Positions 16,015-25,912 are shown, numbered from the stretch's first letter. The stretch is DNA of 64,000 bases from Nocardioides jiangsuensis (GCF_019679455.1 NZ_JAIEZQ010000001.1:744001-808000); one strand, 5' to 3'. Notes: a model not told the origin generated them from the sequence alone. A program made the numbers and translations.

Positions 16015-17337
16015 ATGCTGCTCACCCGCGCGCGGGCTCGCACCGCGTCCGTCGTCCTGTCCGCGCTCGTCGCCACCGGCCTGTCCGCGCCGCCGGCGCA
16101 GGCGGCCTCGCGGGTGACGCCCGGGTCGTTCACCGGCTTCGCCTTCGACACCTGCAACACGCCGTCCAACGCCGACATGGACGCGTGGCGGACCTCCTCG
16201 CCGTTCTGGGGCGTCGGTGTCTACATCGGCGGGGCCGAGCTCAGCAGGTGCACCAAGGAGGCGGAGACGAAGCTCGACGCCGCCTGGGTGTCGCGCCAGG
16301 CGCAGCGGGGCTGGCGGGTGCTGCCGATCTGGGTCGGGCCGCAGGCGGACTGCGCCGACGACCCGTACACCAGCCGGATCGACACGAGCAAGCGGTCGTC
16401 GTACGCCGCCGCCCGGAGCCAGGGAGCAGCGAACGCCGGCGCCGCTGTGACGCGGGCGAAGAACCTGGGCATCCCGGCCGGCAGCACGCTCTGGTACGAC
16501 ATCGAGGCGTTCGACAACAGCGTGCAGGACTGCCGCCGGTCGGTGCTGAGCTTCCTGTCCTCGTGGACCAAGCGGCTGCACGGGCTGGGCTATACCTCCG
16601 GGGTCTACTCCAGCGTCGCGTCGGGCATCCACGTCCTCGACAACGCCGACAAGCTCTCCCCCGGCAGCTACGCGATGCCGGACCAGGTCTGGTACGCCTG
16701 GGCCAACAAGCGCGCAAACACCGTCATCGCCACGAAGTGGGTGCGCCGGACCAGCTGGATGCCGCACGCGCGCGTCCACCAGTACGTGATCGACACGTAC
16801 GCGACCTACGGCGGGGTGCGGATGGAGGTCGACCGCAACTTCCTCGACGTCGGGCGTGGCTCGGTGGCACCGCGAGCCCTGGCCACCTGTGGCGTTCGCG
16901 TGGACTTCCCGGACTACCGCCTGCAGCGGCGCGGCATGACCGGCGCCCAGGTCGAGGCGGCGCAGTGCCTGCTGAAGAAGAAGCGCCTGTACGGCGGCCG
17001 GGTGCACGGTCGCTTCGACGCGGCCACCGTGCGGGCGGTCCGCTCGTTCCAGCACGGGCGGGGCATCCGGGTCACCGGCTCGGTCGACGCGCCGACCTGG
17101 ACCGCGCTGCTCTCCGACGGCGCCTCGCCGCTGCTCAAGCGTGGCTCGGTCGGTGACGCGGTCCGCCGGCTCCAGCGCGGCCTCACCGCCGCGCTCGACG
17201 ACCGCGTCACGGTGACCGGGGTCCTCGACACCCCGACCAGCGCGGCGGTCGTCCGCTACCAGCGAGCCCGGGGACTGACCGCGAACGGCGTGATGGCCGG
17301 CGAGACCTGGGCCGACCTCGAGGCCGGTAGGCGCTGA
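16015..17337 (+). CDS. Secreted DUF1906 glycoside hydrolase-like protein with two peptidoglycan-binding repeats (copy 1)
   Basis: The 440-residue exported protein has a Sec signal peptide with cleavage near PAQA-A. Residues about 35-280 form a DUF1906/Rv2525c-like TIM-barrel domain: GFAFDTCNTPS, YIGG, GWRVLPIWVG, TLWYDIEAFD, YTSGVYSS. Two peptidoglycan_binding_1 repeats follow (about 300-360 and 365-437; QCLLKKKRLYGG, FDAATVRAVRSFQ, then VRRLQRGL). It likely acts in the cell envelope on peptidoglycan or other glycans, though catalysis has not been shown for most of the family. ATG 16015 gives better spacing to GGGGG than ATG 16012. The next gene is a paralogue. Confidence 0.85.
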   Translation: MLLTRARARTASVVLSALVATGLSAPPAQAASRVTPGSFTGFAFDTCNTPSNADMDAWRTSSPFWGVGVYIGGAELSRCTKEAETKLDAAWVSRQAQRGWRVLPIWVGPQADCADDPYTSRIDTSKRSSYAAARSQGAANAGAAVTRAKNLGIPAGSTLWYDIEAFDNSVQDCRRSVLSFLSSWTKRLHGLGYTSGVYSSVASGIHVLDNADKLSPGSYAMPDQVWYAWANKRANTVIATKWVRRTSWMPHARVHQYVIDTYATYGGVRMEVDRNFLDVGRGSVAPRALATCGVRVDFPDYRLQRRGMTGAQVEAAQCLLKKKRLYGGRVHGRFDAATVRAVRSFQHGRGIRVTGSVDAPTWTALLSDGASPLLKRGSVGDAVRRLQRGLTAALDDRVTVTGVLDTPTSAAVVRYQRARGLTANGVMAGETWADLEAGRR

Positions 17338-17439
17338 CCGACTTTCGGGCGGTTCGGTCCGGTTTTTACGTTCGGTCCGTGACAAGGCACCAGAAGACAT
17401 AGCCTTTCGGCGCCACCCGCCGACCGGAAAAAAGGTCAC

Positions 17440-18765
17440 ATGACCCTCTCAGCTCTCTCGTGGCGCCGCCGCGCCCTCGCCGCTCTCACCGTCCTGGCCG
17501 TCACCGTGTCCGGACTGCTGCTCGCCGCTCCCGCCGAGGCGGGCAACCGGGTCACCCCCGGCAACTTCACCGGCTACGGCTTCGACCAGTGCAACGCGCC
17601 CTCGCAGACCGCGATGGACGCCTGGCTGACCAGCTCGCCGTACTTCGCCGTCGGCATCTACATCGCCGGCAAGTCCCGCTACTGCAAGGAGCAGCCGAAC
17701 CTCACCCCCGAGTGGGTCTCCACCCAGCTGCGCAGCGGGTGGCGGCTGCTGCCGATCACGGTCGGCCGGCAGGCGTCCTGCACGACCGTCGACCGCTACC
17801 GGACGAACCGGATCAGCGCCGACCCGACGGGCGGCTACAAGAAGGCCCGCGAGCAGGGCAAGGCCGAGGCCACCGTCACGGTCAAGGCCGCCCAGGGGCT
17901 CGGGATCAGCCCGAAGAGCACGCTCTGGTACGACATCGAGCACTTCGACATCGGGATCAGGCGCTGCCGGCTCTCCGCGCTGGCCTTCCTGTCTTCGTGG
18001 ACCGACCGGCTGCACGAGCTCGACTACGTGTCCGGCGTCTACTCCAGCGGGTCCTCGGGCATCGCGATGCTCGACGCCGCCGACCGGGACTTCCCGGACC
18101 GGTGGACGATGCCCGACCGGCTGTGGATCGCGGACTGGAACGGCCGCGACGACGTCTCCTCGTCCTACGTCCGGCCCACCGCGTGGATGCCGCACGCCCG
18201 GGTGCACCAGTACCGGGGTGACCACTACGAGAAGCACGGCGGTGTGTCGATCCAGATCGACAGCAACTTCCTCGACGTCGGCCGGGGCTCGACGGTGCGC
18301 CGCAAGCCGCGCACCTGCGGGGTGCAGATGGACTTCCCGCGGTACGGCTTCCTCCGGCTCGGCTCCGAGTGGCCGCAGGTCAGCGCGCTCCAGTGCCTGC
18401 TGCGGCAGAAGCGCCTGTACGACGCCCCGATCACCGGCACCTTCGACCGGGTGACCCAGCAGGCGGTCCGCGACTACCAGCGCAGCCGTTCGCTCGAGGT
18501 CACCGGCAAGGTCGCCCGCAACACCTGGACCTCGCTGCTGTCCGAGGGGACGAAGCCGGTGCTGAAGTACGGGTCCGCCGGCAACCCGGTCCGCCGCGTG
18601 CAGCGCGCCCTGAACGCCGCCCTCGGCTCCGGGCTGGCCGTGACCGGGGTCTTCGAGGCCGAGACCACCGCCGCCCTGCGCGAGTACCAGGGCCGCCGGA
18701 ACCTCTACCGGACCGGCGTGGTCGCCGGAGGCACCTGGGCCCAGCTGGTCGCCGGCCGCCTCTGA
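17440..18765 (+). CDS. Secreted DUF1906 glycoside hydrolase-like protein with two peptidoglycan-binding repeats (copy 2)
   Basis: The 441-residue protein has the same plan as the preceding gene: signal peptide (cleavage near AEAG), DUF1906 domain opening TPGNFTGYGFDQCN, STLWYDIEHFD, YVSGVYSSGSSG and VHQY, then two peptidoglycan-binding repeats (LRLGSEWPQVSALQCLL, FDRVTQQAVRDYQ, VRRVQRALNAAL). The WYDIE acid is conserved in both copies. It starts 102 nt after copy 1 behind an AAAAAGG site. The pair is a tandem duplication that has clearly diverged, so the two probably differ in target or timing. A terminator follows. Confidence 0.85.
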   Translation: MTLSALSWRRRALAALTVLAVTVSGLLLAAPAEAGNRVTPGNFTGYGFDQCNAPSQTAMDAWLTSSPYFAVGIYIAGKSRYCKEQPNLTPEWVSTQLRSGWRLLPITVGRQASCTTVDRYRTNRISADPTGGYKKAREQGKAEATVTVKAAQGLGISPKSTLWYDIEHFDIGIRRCRLSALAFLSSWTDRLHELDYVSGVYSSGSSGIAMLDAADRDFPDRWTMPDRLWIADWNGRDDVSSSYVRPTAWMPHARVHQYRGDHYEKHGGVSIQIDSNFLDVGRGSTVRRKPRTCGVQMDFPRYGFLRLGSEWPQVSALQCLLRQKRLYDAPITGTFDRVTQQAVRDYQRSRSLEVTGKVARNTWTSLLSEGTKPVLKYGSAGNPVRRVQRALNAALGSGLAVTGVFEAETTAALREYQGRRNLYRTGVVAGGTWAQLVAGRL

Positions 18766-18778
18766 TCCGTCGTCGTAC

Positions 18779-18813
18779 CGCCGCCCGGCCGCCCATGGGG
18801 GTGCCGGGCGGCG
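18779..18813 (+). terminator. Hairpin terminator after DUF1906 copy 2
   Basis: An 11-bp perfect GC stem (18779-18789 with 18803-18813) encloses a 13-nt loop, 13 nt after the stop codon. Confidence 0.65.
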
Positions 18814-18969
18814 GCGCCGGACCACCCGGTGAACACCGGATGCCGGCGGTCTTGCAGGGTTCTGAACCTGCTCATAACTGCACGCGGCACGCCGTGACCT
18901 TGCCGGGTTCCCCTCGTTGGGCCACCGTTCGGCTGCCCCGGCAGCTCGTCTCGGATGGCAAGGACCCCC

Positions 18970-20214
18970 ATGCGCAGAACAGCAGCACTCGCAGGCATCG
19001 CCTGCGCCACCCTCGCACTCGGCACCAGCCCGCTCGCGGCCCTCGCGGCCCCCGCCGCCCCCGTGGTCACACCGAGCGCGGCGGGCTCCTACATCGTGGT
19101 TCTCGAGGACACCGCCGCGGCCCGCACGACCGCGGCGGCGCACGCCGAGCGCTTCGGCCTCGACCTCGGCCACGTCTACACCTCGGCGGTCCGCGGCTAC
19201 TCCGCGACGATGCCCGCCGGGGTCGCCGACCTGGTCGCGGCCGCACCGGCCGTGGACTTCGTGCAGCGGGACACCGCCGTACGTGCCACCGCCCGGTCCA
19301 CGCCGACCGGCATCGACCGGGCCGAGGCGGACACCAGCCCCACGGCCGCGATCGACGGCACCGACCAGCGGGTCGACGTCGACGTCGCGGTCATCGACAC
19401 CGGCGCGGACCTGACCCACCCGGACCTGAACATCTACCGCGCCGGCGCACGGAACTGCTCCGTCGGCGCGGTCAGCGCCAACGACCTCCACGGCCACGGC
19501 ACGCACGTGTCCGGCACGATCGGTGCGCTCGACGACGGCGCCGGCGTGGTCGGCATGGCCCCGGGCGCCAGGATCTGGCCGGTCAAGGTGCTCACCGACG
19601 CCGGCACCGGGCTGAACTCCGACGTGATCTGCGGCATCGACTACGTCACCGCGCACGCTGACGAGATCGAGGTCGCCAACATGAGCCTCGGTGGCGGCGG
19701 CGAGGACGACGGCAGCTGCGGCGCCCGCAACGACGACGCCATGCACGCGGCGATCTGCGAGTCCGTCGCCGCCGGCGTCACCTACGTGGTGGCGGCCGGC
19801 AACGACTCCGCCGACGCGTCCACGTCCACCCCGGCGGCCTACGACGAGGTGATCACGGTCAGCGCGCTCGCCGACTTCGACGGCCGGCCCGGCGGCGGCG
19901 CGCCCTCGACCTGCCGCAACGACCAGGACGACACGTTCGCGAGCTTCTCCAACTACGGCTCGGACGTGGACCTCATCGCCCCCGGCGTCTGCATCGAGTC
20001 CACCTCGATGCTGGGTGGCTACGACACCCTGTCCGGTACGTCGATGGCCAGCCCGCACGTCGCGGGCGCGGCGGCGCTCTACGCGGCGAACAACCCCGGC
20101 GCCTCCCCGGCCCAGGTGAAGTCCGCCCTGCAGAACGCCGGCAGCACCGACTGGAGCGACGCCGACGACCCGGACAGCACCCAGGAGCGCCTGCTCGACG
20201 CCGGCACCTTCTAG
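18970..20214 (+). CDS. Secreted S8 family serine peptidase (subtilisin-like)
   Basis: The 414-residue preproenzyme has a signal peptide (about 1-28), an I9 propeptide/inhibitor domain (YIVVLEDTAAA to VDFVQRD, 41-101) and a subtilase domain. The triad is Asp143 (VIDTGAD), His176 (HGHGTHVSG) and Ser358 (GTSMASPH), with oxyanion Asn278 (AAGND). It ends soon after the catalytic domain, with no sorting or binding module. The ATG at 18970 has AAGGA at good distance; an in-frame ATG at 18955 would add five residues before the basic region. It is a monocistronic unit between two terminators. Substrate is unknown; general extracellular proteolysis is likely. Confidence 0.92.
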   Translation: MRRTAALAGIACATLALGTSPLAALAAPAAPVVTPSAAGSYIVVLEDTAAARTTAAAHAERFGLDLGHVYTSAVRGYSATMPAGVADLVAAAPAVDFVQRDTAVRATARSTPTGIDRAEADTSPTAAIDGTDQRVDVDVAVIDTGADLTHPDLNIYRAGARNCSVGAVSANDLHGHGTHVSGTIGALDDGAGVVGMAPGARIWPVKVLTDAGTGLNSDVICGIDYVTAHADEIEVANMSLGGGGEDDGSCGARNDDAMHAAICESVAAGVTYVVAAGNDSADASTSTPAAYDEVITVSALADFDGRPGGGAPSTCRNDQDDTFASFSNYGSDVDLIAPGVCIESTSMLGGYDTLSGTSMASPHVAGAAALYAANNPGASPAQVKSALQNAGSTDWSDADDPDSTQERLLDAGTF

Positions 20215-20239
20215 CCCGCCGGCACCGGAAGCACCCAGC

Positions 20240-20275
20240 GCGAGGGCCCGTCATCGTCCGGTGGCGGGCCCTCGC
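20240..20275 (+). terminator. Hairpin terminator after the S8 peptidase gene
   Basis: An 11-bp perfect stem (GCGAGGGCCCG, 20240-20250, with its complement at 20265-20275) lies 26 nt after the stop. Confidence 0.7.
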
Positions 20276-20366
20276 CCGTGGTCCGCCCCTCGTTCGCCGC
20301 TGACCGGACACCAGGACGGGCTACCATTCCCTGCCCCCACCTGCACCCCGACCCCGGAAGGCCGCC

Positions 20367-20942
20367 TTGAAAGGCATCATCTTCAACCTGGTCGAGGAGA
20401 CCGTCAGCACCGAGTACGGCGACGACACCTGGGACTCCCTCCTCGAAGCGGCCGACGTCGAGGGGTCCTACACCTCCCTCGGCAACTACGACGACGCGGA
20501 GATCCACCGCCTCGTGGACGCCGGCTCGGAGGCACTCGACGTGCCGGCCAAGGACCTCACCGAGTGGCTCGGCCGGGACGCGCTGCTGCGGCTCGCCGCG
20601 CGCTACCCGCACTTCTTCGCGCCGCACGCCTCCACCCGGCCGTTCCTGCTGACCCTGAACGACGTGATCCACCCCGAGGTGCGCAAGGTGCACCCGGACT
20701 CCCAGCCGCCGGACTTCGACTTCTCGGGCGCCGACCCGCGCGTGCTCGTGATGACCTACCGCTCGGCCCGCCGGCTGTGCGCGCTCGCCGAGGGCATGGT
20801 CCGCGGTGCGGCCGAGTTCTACGGCGAGCAGGTGGCGGTCACCCACGACGTCTGCATGCTGCACGGCGCGGACCGCTGCGAGCTGACCTGCACCTTCGAG
20901 CCCACCGGCGAGGCAGACGATGCAGCAGGCGTCGGCCGCTGA
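20367..20942 (+). CDS. H-NOX family heme-binding gas sensor
   Basis: The 191-residue cytosolic sensor matches the heme-nitric oxide/oxygen-binding domain over its length. The proximal heme ligand is His102 (NDVIHPEVRK) and the heme-propionate motif YxSxR is Tyr131-Ser133-Arg135. The N-terminus MKGIIFNLVEETV is typical. No distal tyrosine typical of O2-binding members can be judged by eye, so NO is the likely ligand, as in other stand-alone H-NOX proteins beside kinases. The start is TTG at 20367 with GGAAGG 5 nt upstream. Its last 23 nt overlap the histidine kinase gene, which points to a protein pair. Confidence 0.86.
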   Translation: MKGIIFNLVEETVSTEYGDDTWDSLLEAADVEGSYTSLGNYDDAEIHRLVDAGSEALDVPAKDLTEWLGRDALLRLAARYPHFFAPHASTRPFLLTLNDVIHPEVRKVHPDSQPPDFDFSGADPRVLVMTYRSARRLCALAEGMVRGAAEFYGEQVAVTHDVCMLHGADRCELTCTFEPTGEADDAAGVGR

Positions 20943-22263
20943 CCTGACCGCGCGCGTCGCCCTGCTGGAGCGCAGGCTCGAGCGTGAGCGGAGCGCGCGC
21001 CGTACCGCGGAGGAGATCGGCGAGCGCGCCACCTCCGAGCTGTTCGAGGCCGTGCAGAACCTCCAGCGCGCGCAGGCCGAGATCCAGGGCAGGGCCGACC
21101 AGGCCCGCACCGTCACCGAGCTCGCCCGCGAGGTGCGCCGCGAGCTCGACCTCGACGGGCTGCTCCAGCGCGCCGCCCGAGGGCTCGGCGAGGCGCTCGG
21201 CGCGGACTCGTGCACGGTGCGCCTGACCGCCGGCGACCGCGCGACCGCCCTGGCCAGGTGGGCCCGCCCCGGGTCCGGGTGCGACGGCTCGGCGGGGACG
21301 CCGCTCGGCGACCCGGCCGCGGAGCTCGCAGGCGGGTCGCCGGCCGGCCGGTGGGCGAGCACCCGCGCCGCGACGCCCGTCCTGGTCGGCGAGCAGCTGG
21401 TCGGCTGGCTGGAGCTGGAGTCCTCGCAGCCCCGGTCCTGGACGGAGCGGGACGTGGCGATCGCCGAGGGGCTGGCCCGCGAGCTCGGCGCCGCGGTCTC
21501 CCAGGCCCGGGTCTACGCCGACCAGCAGGCGACGGTGGAGCGGCTGCGTGAGCTCGACCTGGCGAAGACCGAGTTCGTCTCGACCGTCTCCCACGAGCTG
21601 CGCACGCCGCTGACCAGCATCACCGGCTACCTCGAGATGCTGCTGGAGGAGGCGCTCGGCGAGCTGACCCCGCACCAGGTGAAGGCGCTCACGGTGATCG
21701 ACCGGAACGCCCAGCGCCTCCAGCTGCTGATCGGCGACCTGCTCACCCTGTCCGGCGTGGACGCCGGCGCGTTCCGGCTCGACCTCGCGCCGGTCCACCT
21801 CGGCACGGTGGTCGCCGACGCGTGCGCCGCGGTCCGCCCGCTGCTCGAGCGGCGGGTGCTCGACATCGCGGTCGAGGTGCCGGACGACCTCGGTGTGGTC
21901 CACGGCGACGGCACCCAGCTCGAGCGGGTGGTCAGCAACCTGCTCACGAACGCCGTGAAGTTCACCCCCGACGGCGGCCGGATCCGGGTCGCCGCGGCCG
22001 ACGACGAGCACGGGGTGTCGCTGTCGGTGGCGGATACCGGCTGCGGGATCCCGCTCGACGAGCAGGACCGGCTGTTCACCCGGTTCTTCCGGTCCACGAT
22101 CTCGCAGGAGCAGGAGATCCAGGGTTCGGGTCTCGGCCTCGCGATCACCAAGGCGATCGTCGACGGGCACGGCGGCGGGGTGGACGTCGAGTCCGCCCCC
22201 GCGGCCGGCACCACGGTCACCGTCCGGCTGCCGCGGCACCCGCCGGCGGCTGGGGTCGCCTGA
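20920..22263 (+). CDS. Soluble sensor histidine kinase with GAF-like domain, partner of H-NOX
   Basis: The 447-residue protein has no membrane segment. Residues 8-75 are a long charged coiled coil, about 75-200 a GAF-like sensor, 210-280 the HisKA dimerisation domain with phospho-acceptor His225 (VSHELRTPL), and the remainder an HATPase with N box (NLLTNAVKFTPDGG), DTGCGIP and GSGLGLAI. It should autophosphorylate under control of the upstream H-NOX protein, as H-NOX/kinase pairs do elsewhere. No response regulator gene is adjacent, so the output is not visible here. It is convergent with purL across a hairpin. Confidence 0.88.
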   Translation: MQQASAADLTARVALLERRLERERSARRTAEEIGERATSELFEAVQNLQRAQAEIQGRADQARTVTELAREVRRELDLDGLLQRAARGLGEALGADSCTVRLTAGDRATALARWARPGSGCDGSAGTPLGDPAAELAGGSPAGRWASTRAATPVLVGEQLVGWLELESSQPRSWTERDVAIAEGLARELGAAVSQARVYADQQATVERLRELDLAKTEFVSTVSHELRTPLTSITGYLEMLLEEALGELTPHQVKALTVIDRNAQRLQLLIGDLLTLSGVDAGAFRLDLAPVHLGTVVADACAAVRPLLERRVLDIAVEVPDDLGVVHGDGTQLERVVSNLLTNAVKFTPDGGRIRVAAADDEHGVSLSVADTGCGIPLDEQDRLFTRFFRSTISQEQEIQGSGLGLAITKAIVDGHGGGVDVESAPAAGTTVTVRLPRHPPAAGVA

Positions 22264-22269
22264 GGGCCG

Positions 22270-22327
22270 GGTCGTCCGCACGAGCGCGGTCCATAGCGCG
22301 CGCTGGTGCGGACGACCGTGGCGACGA
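22270..22327. terminator. Bidirectional hairpin between the histidine kinase gene and purL
   Basis: A perfect 12-bp stem (22270-22281 with 22316-22327) encloses a 34-nt loop that is itself GC-rich. It fills the gap between two convergent stops and could serve both. Confidence 0.65.
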
Positions 22328-22332
22328 AGCGG

Positions 22333-24627
22333 TCAGCCGAGGGCCGCGGGCAGCGTCGCGGACCAGGCGGCCCGCAGCTCGCCGAGGCTCACCGAGAACT
22401 GGTCCTGCACGTCGAGCAGGGCGTCCTCGCCGCGGCCGTCGGTCACCCCGATTCGCGCGTGCGGGAAGCCGCGGGCGGCGCACATGTCGGTGAACCGCAC
22501 CTCCTCGCTGCGGGGCACCGCGACGATCGCCCGACCCGCCGACTCGCTGAACAGCGCGACGAACGCGTCGAGGTCGTCCGGCAGCCACACCCGGGCGCCG
22601 ATGCCGTGCCGCAGGCACGACTCGACGAGGGCCTGGGCGAGCCCGCCGTCGGAGAGGTCGTGCGCGGCGTCGACCAGCCCGTCACGCGAGGCGTTGACGA
22701 GGATGTCGCCGAGCTCCTTCTCCGCGGCCAGGTCCACCCGCGGCGGCGTACCACCGAGGTGGCCGTGCACGACGTGGGCCCACTCCGAGCCGGACAGCTC
22801 CTCGCGGGTGGCCCCGAGCAGGTAGACCTGCTGGCCCTCGGCGACGAAGCCCGAGGGGGTACGGCGGGTGACGTCGTCGATCACGCCGAGCACCGCGACC
22901 ACCGGCGTCGGGAGGATCGCGGTCTGCCCGGTCTGGTTGTAGAGGCTCACGTTGCCGCCGGTGACCGGGACGCCGAGCGCCCGGCAGCCCTCGGCGAGGC
23001 CGCGGGTGGCCTCCGCGAACTGCCACATCACGTCGGGGTCCTCCGGCGAGCCGAAGTTCAGGCAGTCGCTGACCGCGAGCGGCCGGGCGCCCGTGGTGGA
23101 GACGTTCCGGAAGGACTCCGCGAGCGCGAGCTGCGCGCCGGCGTACGGGTCGAGCTTGGCGAAGCGGCCGTTGCAGTCGGTGGACACCGCGACCCCGAGG
23201 TTGGTCTCCTCGTCGACGCGGACCATGCCGGAGTCCTCGGGCTGCGCGAGCACGGTGTTGCCCTGGACGTAGCGGTCGTACTGGTCGGTGATCCAGGACT
23301 TGTCGCAGAGGTTCGGGCTCGCCACGAGCCGGAGCAGGGTCTGCTTCAGCTCCTCGCCGGTCGCGGGACGCGGGAGGTCCTCGGCGCGGTCGGCCTGGAG
23401 CGCGTCCTGCCACGACGGCCGGGCGAACGGCCGGTGGTAGACGGGCCCCTCGTGGGCCACGGTGCGCGGGGGTACGTCGACCACGCTCTCGCCGTGCCAC
23501 TCGATGGTGAGCCGGCCCGAGTCGTTGACCTCGCCGACCACGGTGGCGTCGACGTCCCACTTCGCGCAGATCTCGAGGAAGCGGTCGACGTTCTCCGGCG
23601 TCACCACCGCCATCATCCGCTCCTGCGACTCGCTCATCAGGATCTCCTCCGGCGCGAGCGTGGAGTCGCGCAGCGGCACCCGGTCGAGCCAGACGTGCAT
23701 GCCGCCGTCGCCGGCGGAGGCGAGCTCGGAGGTGGCGCAGGACAGCCCGGCGCCGCCGAGGTCCTGGATGCCCACCACGAGGTCCTCGGCGAAGATCTCG
23801 AGCGTGCACTCGATGAGCAGCTTCTCCTGGAACGGGTCGCCGACCTGGACGCTGGGGCGCTTCGCGGGCCCGGTCGACTCGAAGGTCTCGCTGGCCAGCA
23901 CCGACACCCCGCCGATGCCGTCGCCGCCGGTCTTGGCGCCGTAGAGGATGACCTGGTTGCCGGCCCCGGAGGCCTTGGCGAGGTGGATCTCCTCGTGCCG
24001 CATCACGCCCACGCAGAGCGCGTTCACGAGCGGGTTGCCGGCGTAGGTCTCGTCGAAGACCGCCTCCCCGCCGATGTTGGGCAGCCCGAGGCAGTTGCCG
24101 TAGCCGCCGACGCCGGCCACGATCCCGGGCAGCACCCGGTGCGTGTCGGGGGCGTCGAGCGGGCCGAAGCGCAGCGGGTCCATCACGGCCACCGGACGCG
24201 CACCCATCGCCAGGATGTCGCGCACGATGCCGCCCACACCGGTCGCGGCGCCCTGGTAGGGCTCGACGTACGACGGGTGGTTGTGCGACTCGACCTTGAA
24301 GGTGACGGCGTACCCGTCGCCGATGTCGACCACGCCGGCGTTCTCGCCGATGCCGACCATCAGCGAGGCCCGCATCTCGTCGGTGACGTTGTCGCCGAAC
24401 TGGCGCAGGTGCACCTTGCTGGACTTGTAGGAGCAGTGCTCGCTCCACATCACGGAGTACATCGCCAGCTCCGAGCTCGTCGGGCGGCGGCCGAGGATCT
24501 CGCGGATGTTGGCGTACTCGTCCGGCTTGAGGCCGAGGTCTGCCCACGGCTGCTGGTGGTCGGGGTCGGTGGCGGCGACCCCGACGGTGTCGAGACGGGT
24601 CTTGGCTTCAGAGCGCTGTTCAGTCAC
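22333..24627 (-). CDS. purL: Phosphoribosylformylglycinamidine synthase, subunit PurL
   Basis: The 764-residue small-type PurL makes FGAM from FGAR with ammonia supplied by PurQ in a complex with PurS. The N-terminus shows the linker and PurM-like repeat ([37 protein letters not shown]) and the second half repeats the fold ([27 protein letters not shown]). The GTG start at 24627 precedes [10 protein letters not shown]. Its partners purQ and purS lie 3.7 kb away, separated by three plus-strand genes, so they are not one transcript. Confidence 0.96.
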   Translation of the reverse strand: MTEQRSEAKTRLDTVGVAATDPDHQQPWADLGLKPDEYANIREILGRRPTSSELAMYSVMWSEHCSYKSSKVHLRQFGDNVTDEMRASLMVGIGENAGVVDIGDGYAVTFKVESHNHPSYVEPYQGAATGVGGIVRDILAMGARPVAVMDPLRFGPLDAPDTHRVLPGIVAGVGGYGNCLGLPNIGGEAVFDETYAGNPLVNALCVGVMRHEEIHLAKASGAGNQVILYGAKTGGDGIGGVSVLASETFESTGPAKRPSVQVGDPFQEKLLIECTLEIFAEDLVVGIQDLGGAGLSCATSELASAGDGGMHVWLDRVPLRDSTLAPEEILMSESQERMMAVVTPENVDRFLEICAKWDVDATVVGEVNDSGRLTIEWHGESVVDVPPRTVAHEGPVYHRPFARPSWQDALQADRAEDLPRPATGEELKQTLLRLVASPNLCDKSWITDQYDRYVQGNTVLAQPEDSGMVRVDEETNLGVAVSTDCNGRFAKLDPYAGAQLALAESFRNVSTTGARPLAVSDCLNFGSPEDPDVMWQFAEATRGLAEGCRALGVPVTGGNVSLYNQTGQTAILPTPVVAVLGVIDDVTRRTPSGFVAEGQQVYLLGATREELSGSEWAHVVHGHLGGTPPRVDLAAEKELGDILVNASRDGLVDAAHDLSDGGLAQALVESCLRHGIGARVWLPDDLDAFVALFSESAGRAIVAVPRSEEVRFTDMCAARGFPHARIGVTDGRGEDALLDVQDQFSVSLGELRAAWSATLPAALG

Positions 24628-24841
24628 CGAGCATGGCTTCCGGATCGGTCGAGCAGGGACGTGTAACCGGGCCCCAACCTACCGTTCCCGGCCGACCCCG
24701 CCGACCGGGCGTCCAGCGCTGGTACGACGCGGCGGGACGGATTCGCGCGCCCCCTCCCCTCCTTTACCTCTGCGTGGCAGGGTATGTCGCACGCACGGCC
24801 CACGCGCCGGAACCGCGGGGCCACGACGACGGGAAGACCAC

Positions 24842-25912
24842 ATGGACCGACGCACCCTCCTCAAGGCCGGGCTGGCGACCACTGCCGGAGGCATCCTCGT
24901 TCCCACCGCCGGGGCGCTCACCGCCCCCGCCGCCGCCGCGCCCAAGGTCACCAAGGTGCTCGCGCGCGACATCGACGTGCCGTGGGGCATCGCGTTCCTG
25001 CCCGGCGGGAACGCACTCGTGTCCGAGCGGGACACCGGCCGGATCCTCCGGGTGAAGAAGGACGGTGGGTTCCGCCCCGTCGGCCGCGTCCCCGGCGTGG
25101 TCTCCAACTCATCCTCCGGCGGGGAGGGCGGCCTGCTCGCGCTGGCGCTGCACCCGAACTTCCGCCGCAACAACTGGCTCTACGCCTACATGAGCACGCG
25201 CAACGACAACCGCGTGGTCCGGATGAAGTACGTCAACGGCAGGCTCGGCGACCCGAAGGTCGTGCTGCGCGGCATCCCGAAGGCCACCCACCACAACGGC
25301 GGCGGGCTCGCGTTCTCCCCCAGCGGCCACCTGTTCGTGGCCACCGGCGACGCCGAGAACAGCAGCGCCGCGCAGAACAGGAAGTCGCTGGCCGGCAAGA
25401 TCCTCCGGATGACCCCGCGCGGCGAGGTGCCATCGGGCAACCCGTTCGGCAACTACACGTGGTCCTACGGCCACCGGAACCCCGAACAGATCACGTTCGA
25501 CCCCCGCGGCCGGCTCTGGTCGAGCGAGTTCGGCGAGAAGGACAAGGACGAGCTGAACCGGATCGTCCGCGGCGGCAACTACGGCTGGCCGTACGTCGAG
25601 GGGAAGGACGGCTCCGGCGGCTACCGTGACCCGCTCGCCCAGTGGGACACCGACCAGTGCTCGCCGAGCGGCATCGCGATCCTCGGCGGCCGGGCCTGGC
25701 TCGGCGCGCTCCGGGGCGAGTGCGTCTACTCGGTCCGGATCTCCGGACCGAACCGCGGTCGCAAGGCGCGCTACTTCACCGGCGACCACGGCCGGATCCG
25801 GTCCGTGGCTGCGGCGCCCGACAACACGCTGTGGATCACCACGAGCAACCGCGACGGTCGCACCACGCCCGGGCCCAACGACGACAAGATCCTGCGGGTC
25901 CGTCTCGGCTGA
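24842..25912 (+). CDS. Tat-exported PQQ-dependent sugar dehydrogenase-like protein
   Basis: The 356-residue protein starts with a twin-arginine leader (DRRTLLKAG, Ala-rich to about residue 36) and continues as a six-bladed beta-propeller of the soluble glucose/sorbosone dehydrogenase type: DVPWGIAFLPGGNALVSER, HPNFRRNNWLYAY, THHNGGGLAFSPSGHLFVATGD, YGHRNPEQI and GGNYGWPYVEG. His in THHNGG and the GHRNPEQ stretch match the PQQ/active-site region. It is likely a periplasmic-side or secreted oxidoreductase acting on sugars; the substrate is unknown and no PQQ synthesis gene is nearby. The ATG at 24842 begins the Tat signal. Confidence 0.85.
   Translation: MDRRTLLKAGLATTAGGILVPTAGALTAPAAAAPKVTKVLARDIDVPWGIAFLPGGNALVSERDTGRILRVKKDGGFRPVGRVPGVVSNSSSGGEGGLLALALHPNFRRNNWLYAYMSTRNDNRVVRMKYVNGRLGDPKVVLRGIPKATHHNGGGLAFSPSGHLFVATGDAENSSAAQNRKSLAGKILRMTPRGEVPSGNPFGNYTWSYGHRNPEQITFDPRGRLWSSEFGEKDKDELNRIVRGGNYGWPYVEGKDGSGGYRDPLAQWDTDQCSPSGIAILGGRAWLGALRGECVYSVRISGPNRGRKARYFTGDHGRIRSVAAAPDNTLWITTSNRDGRTTPGPNDDKILRVRLG

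Noticed and set aside
17338-17439. GTTTTTACG stretch as an intrinsic terminator between the DUF1906 genes
   Set aside because: There is a T run but no convincing GC stem directly before it.
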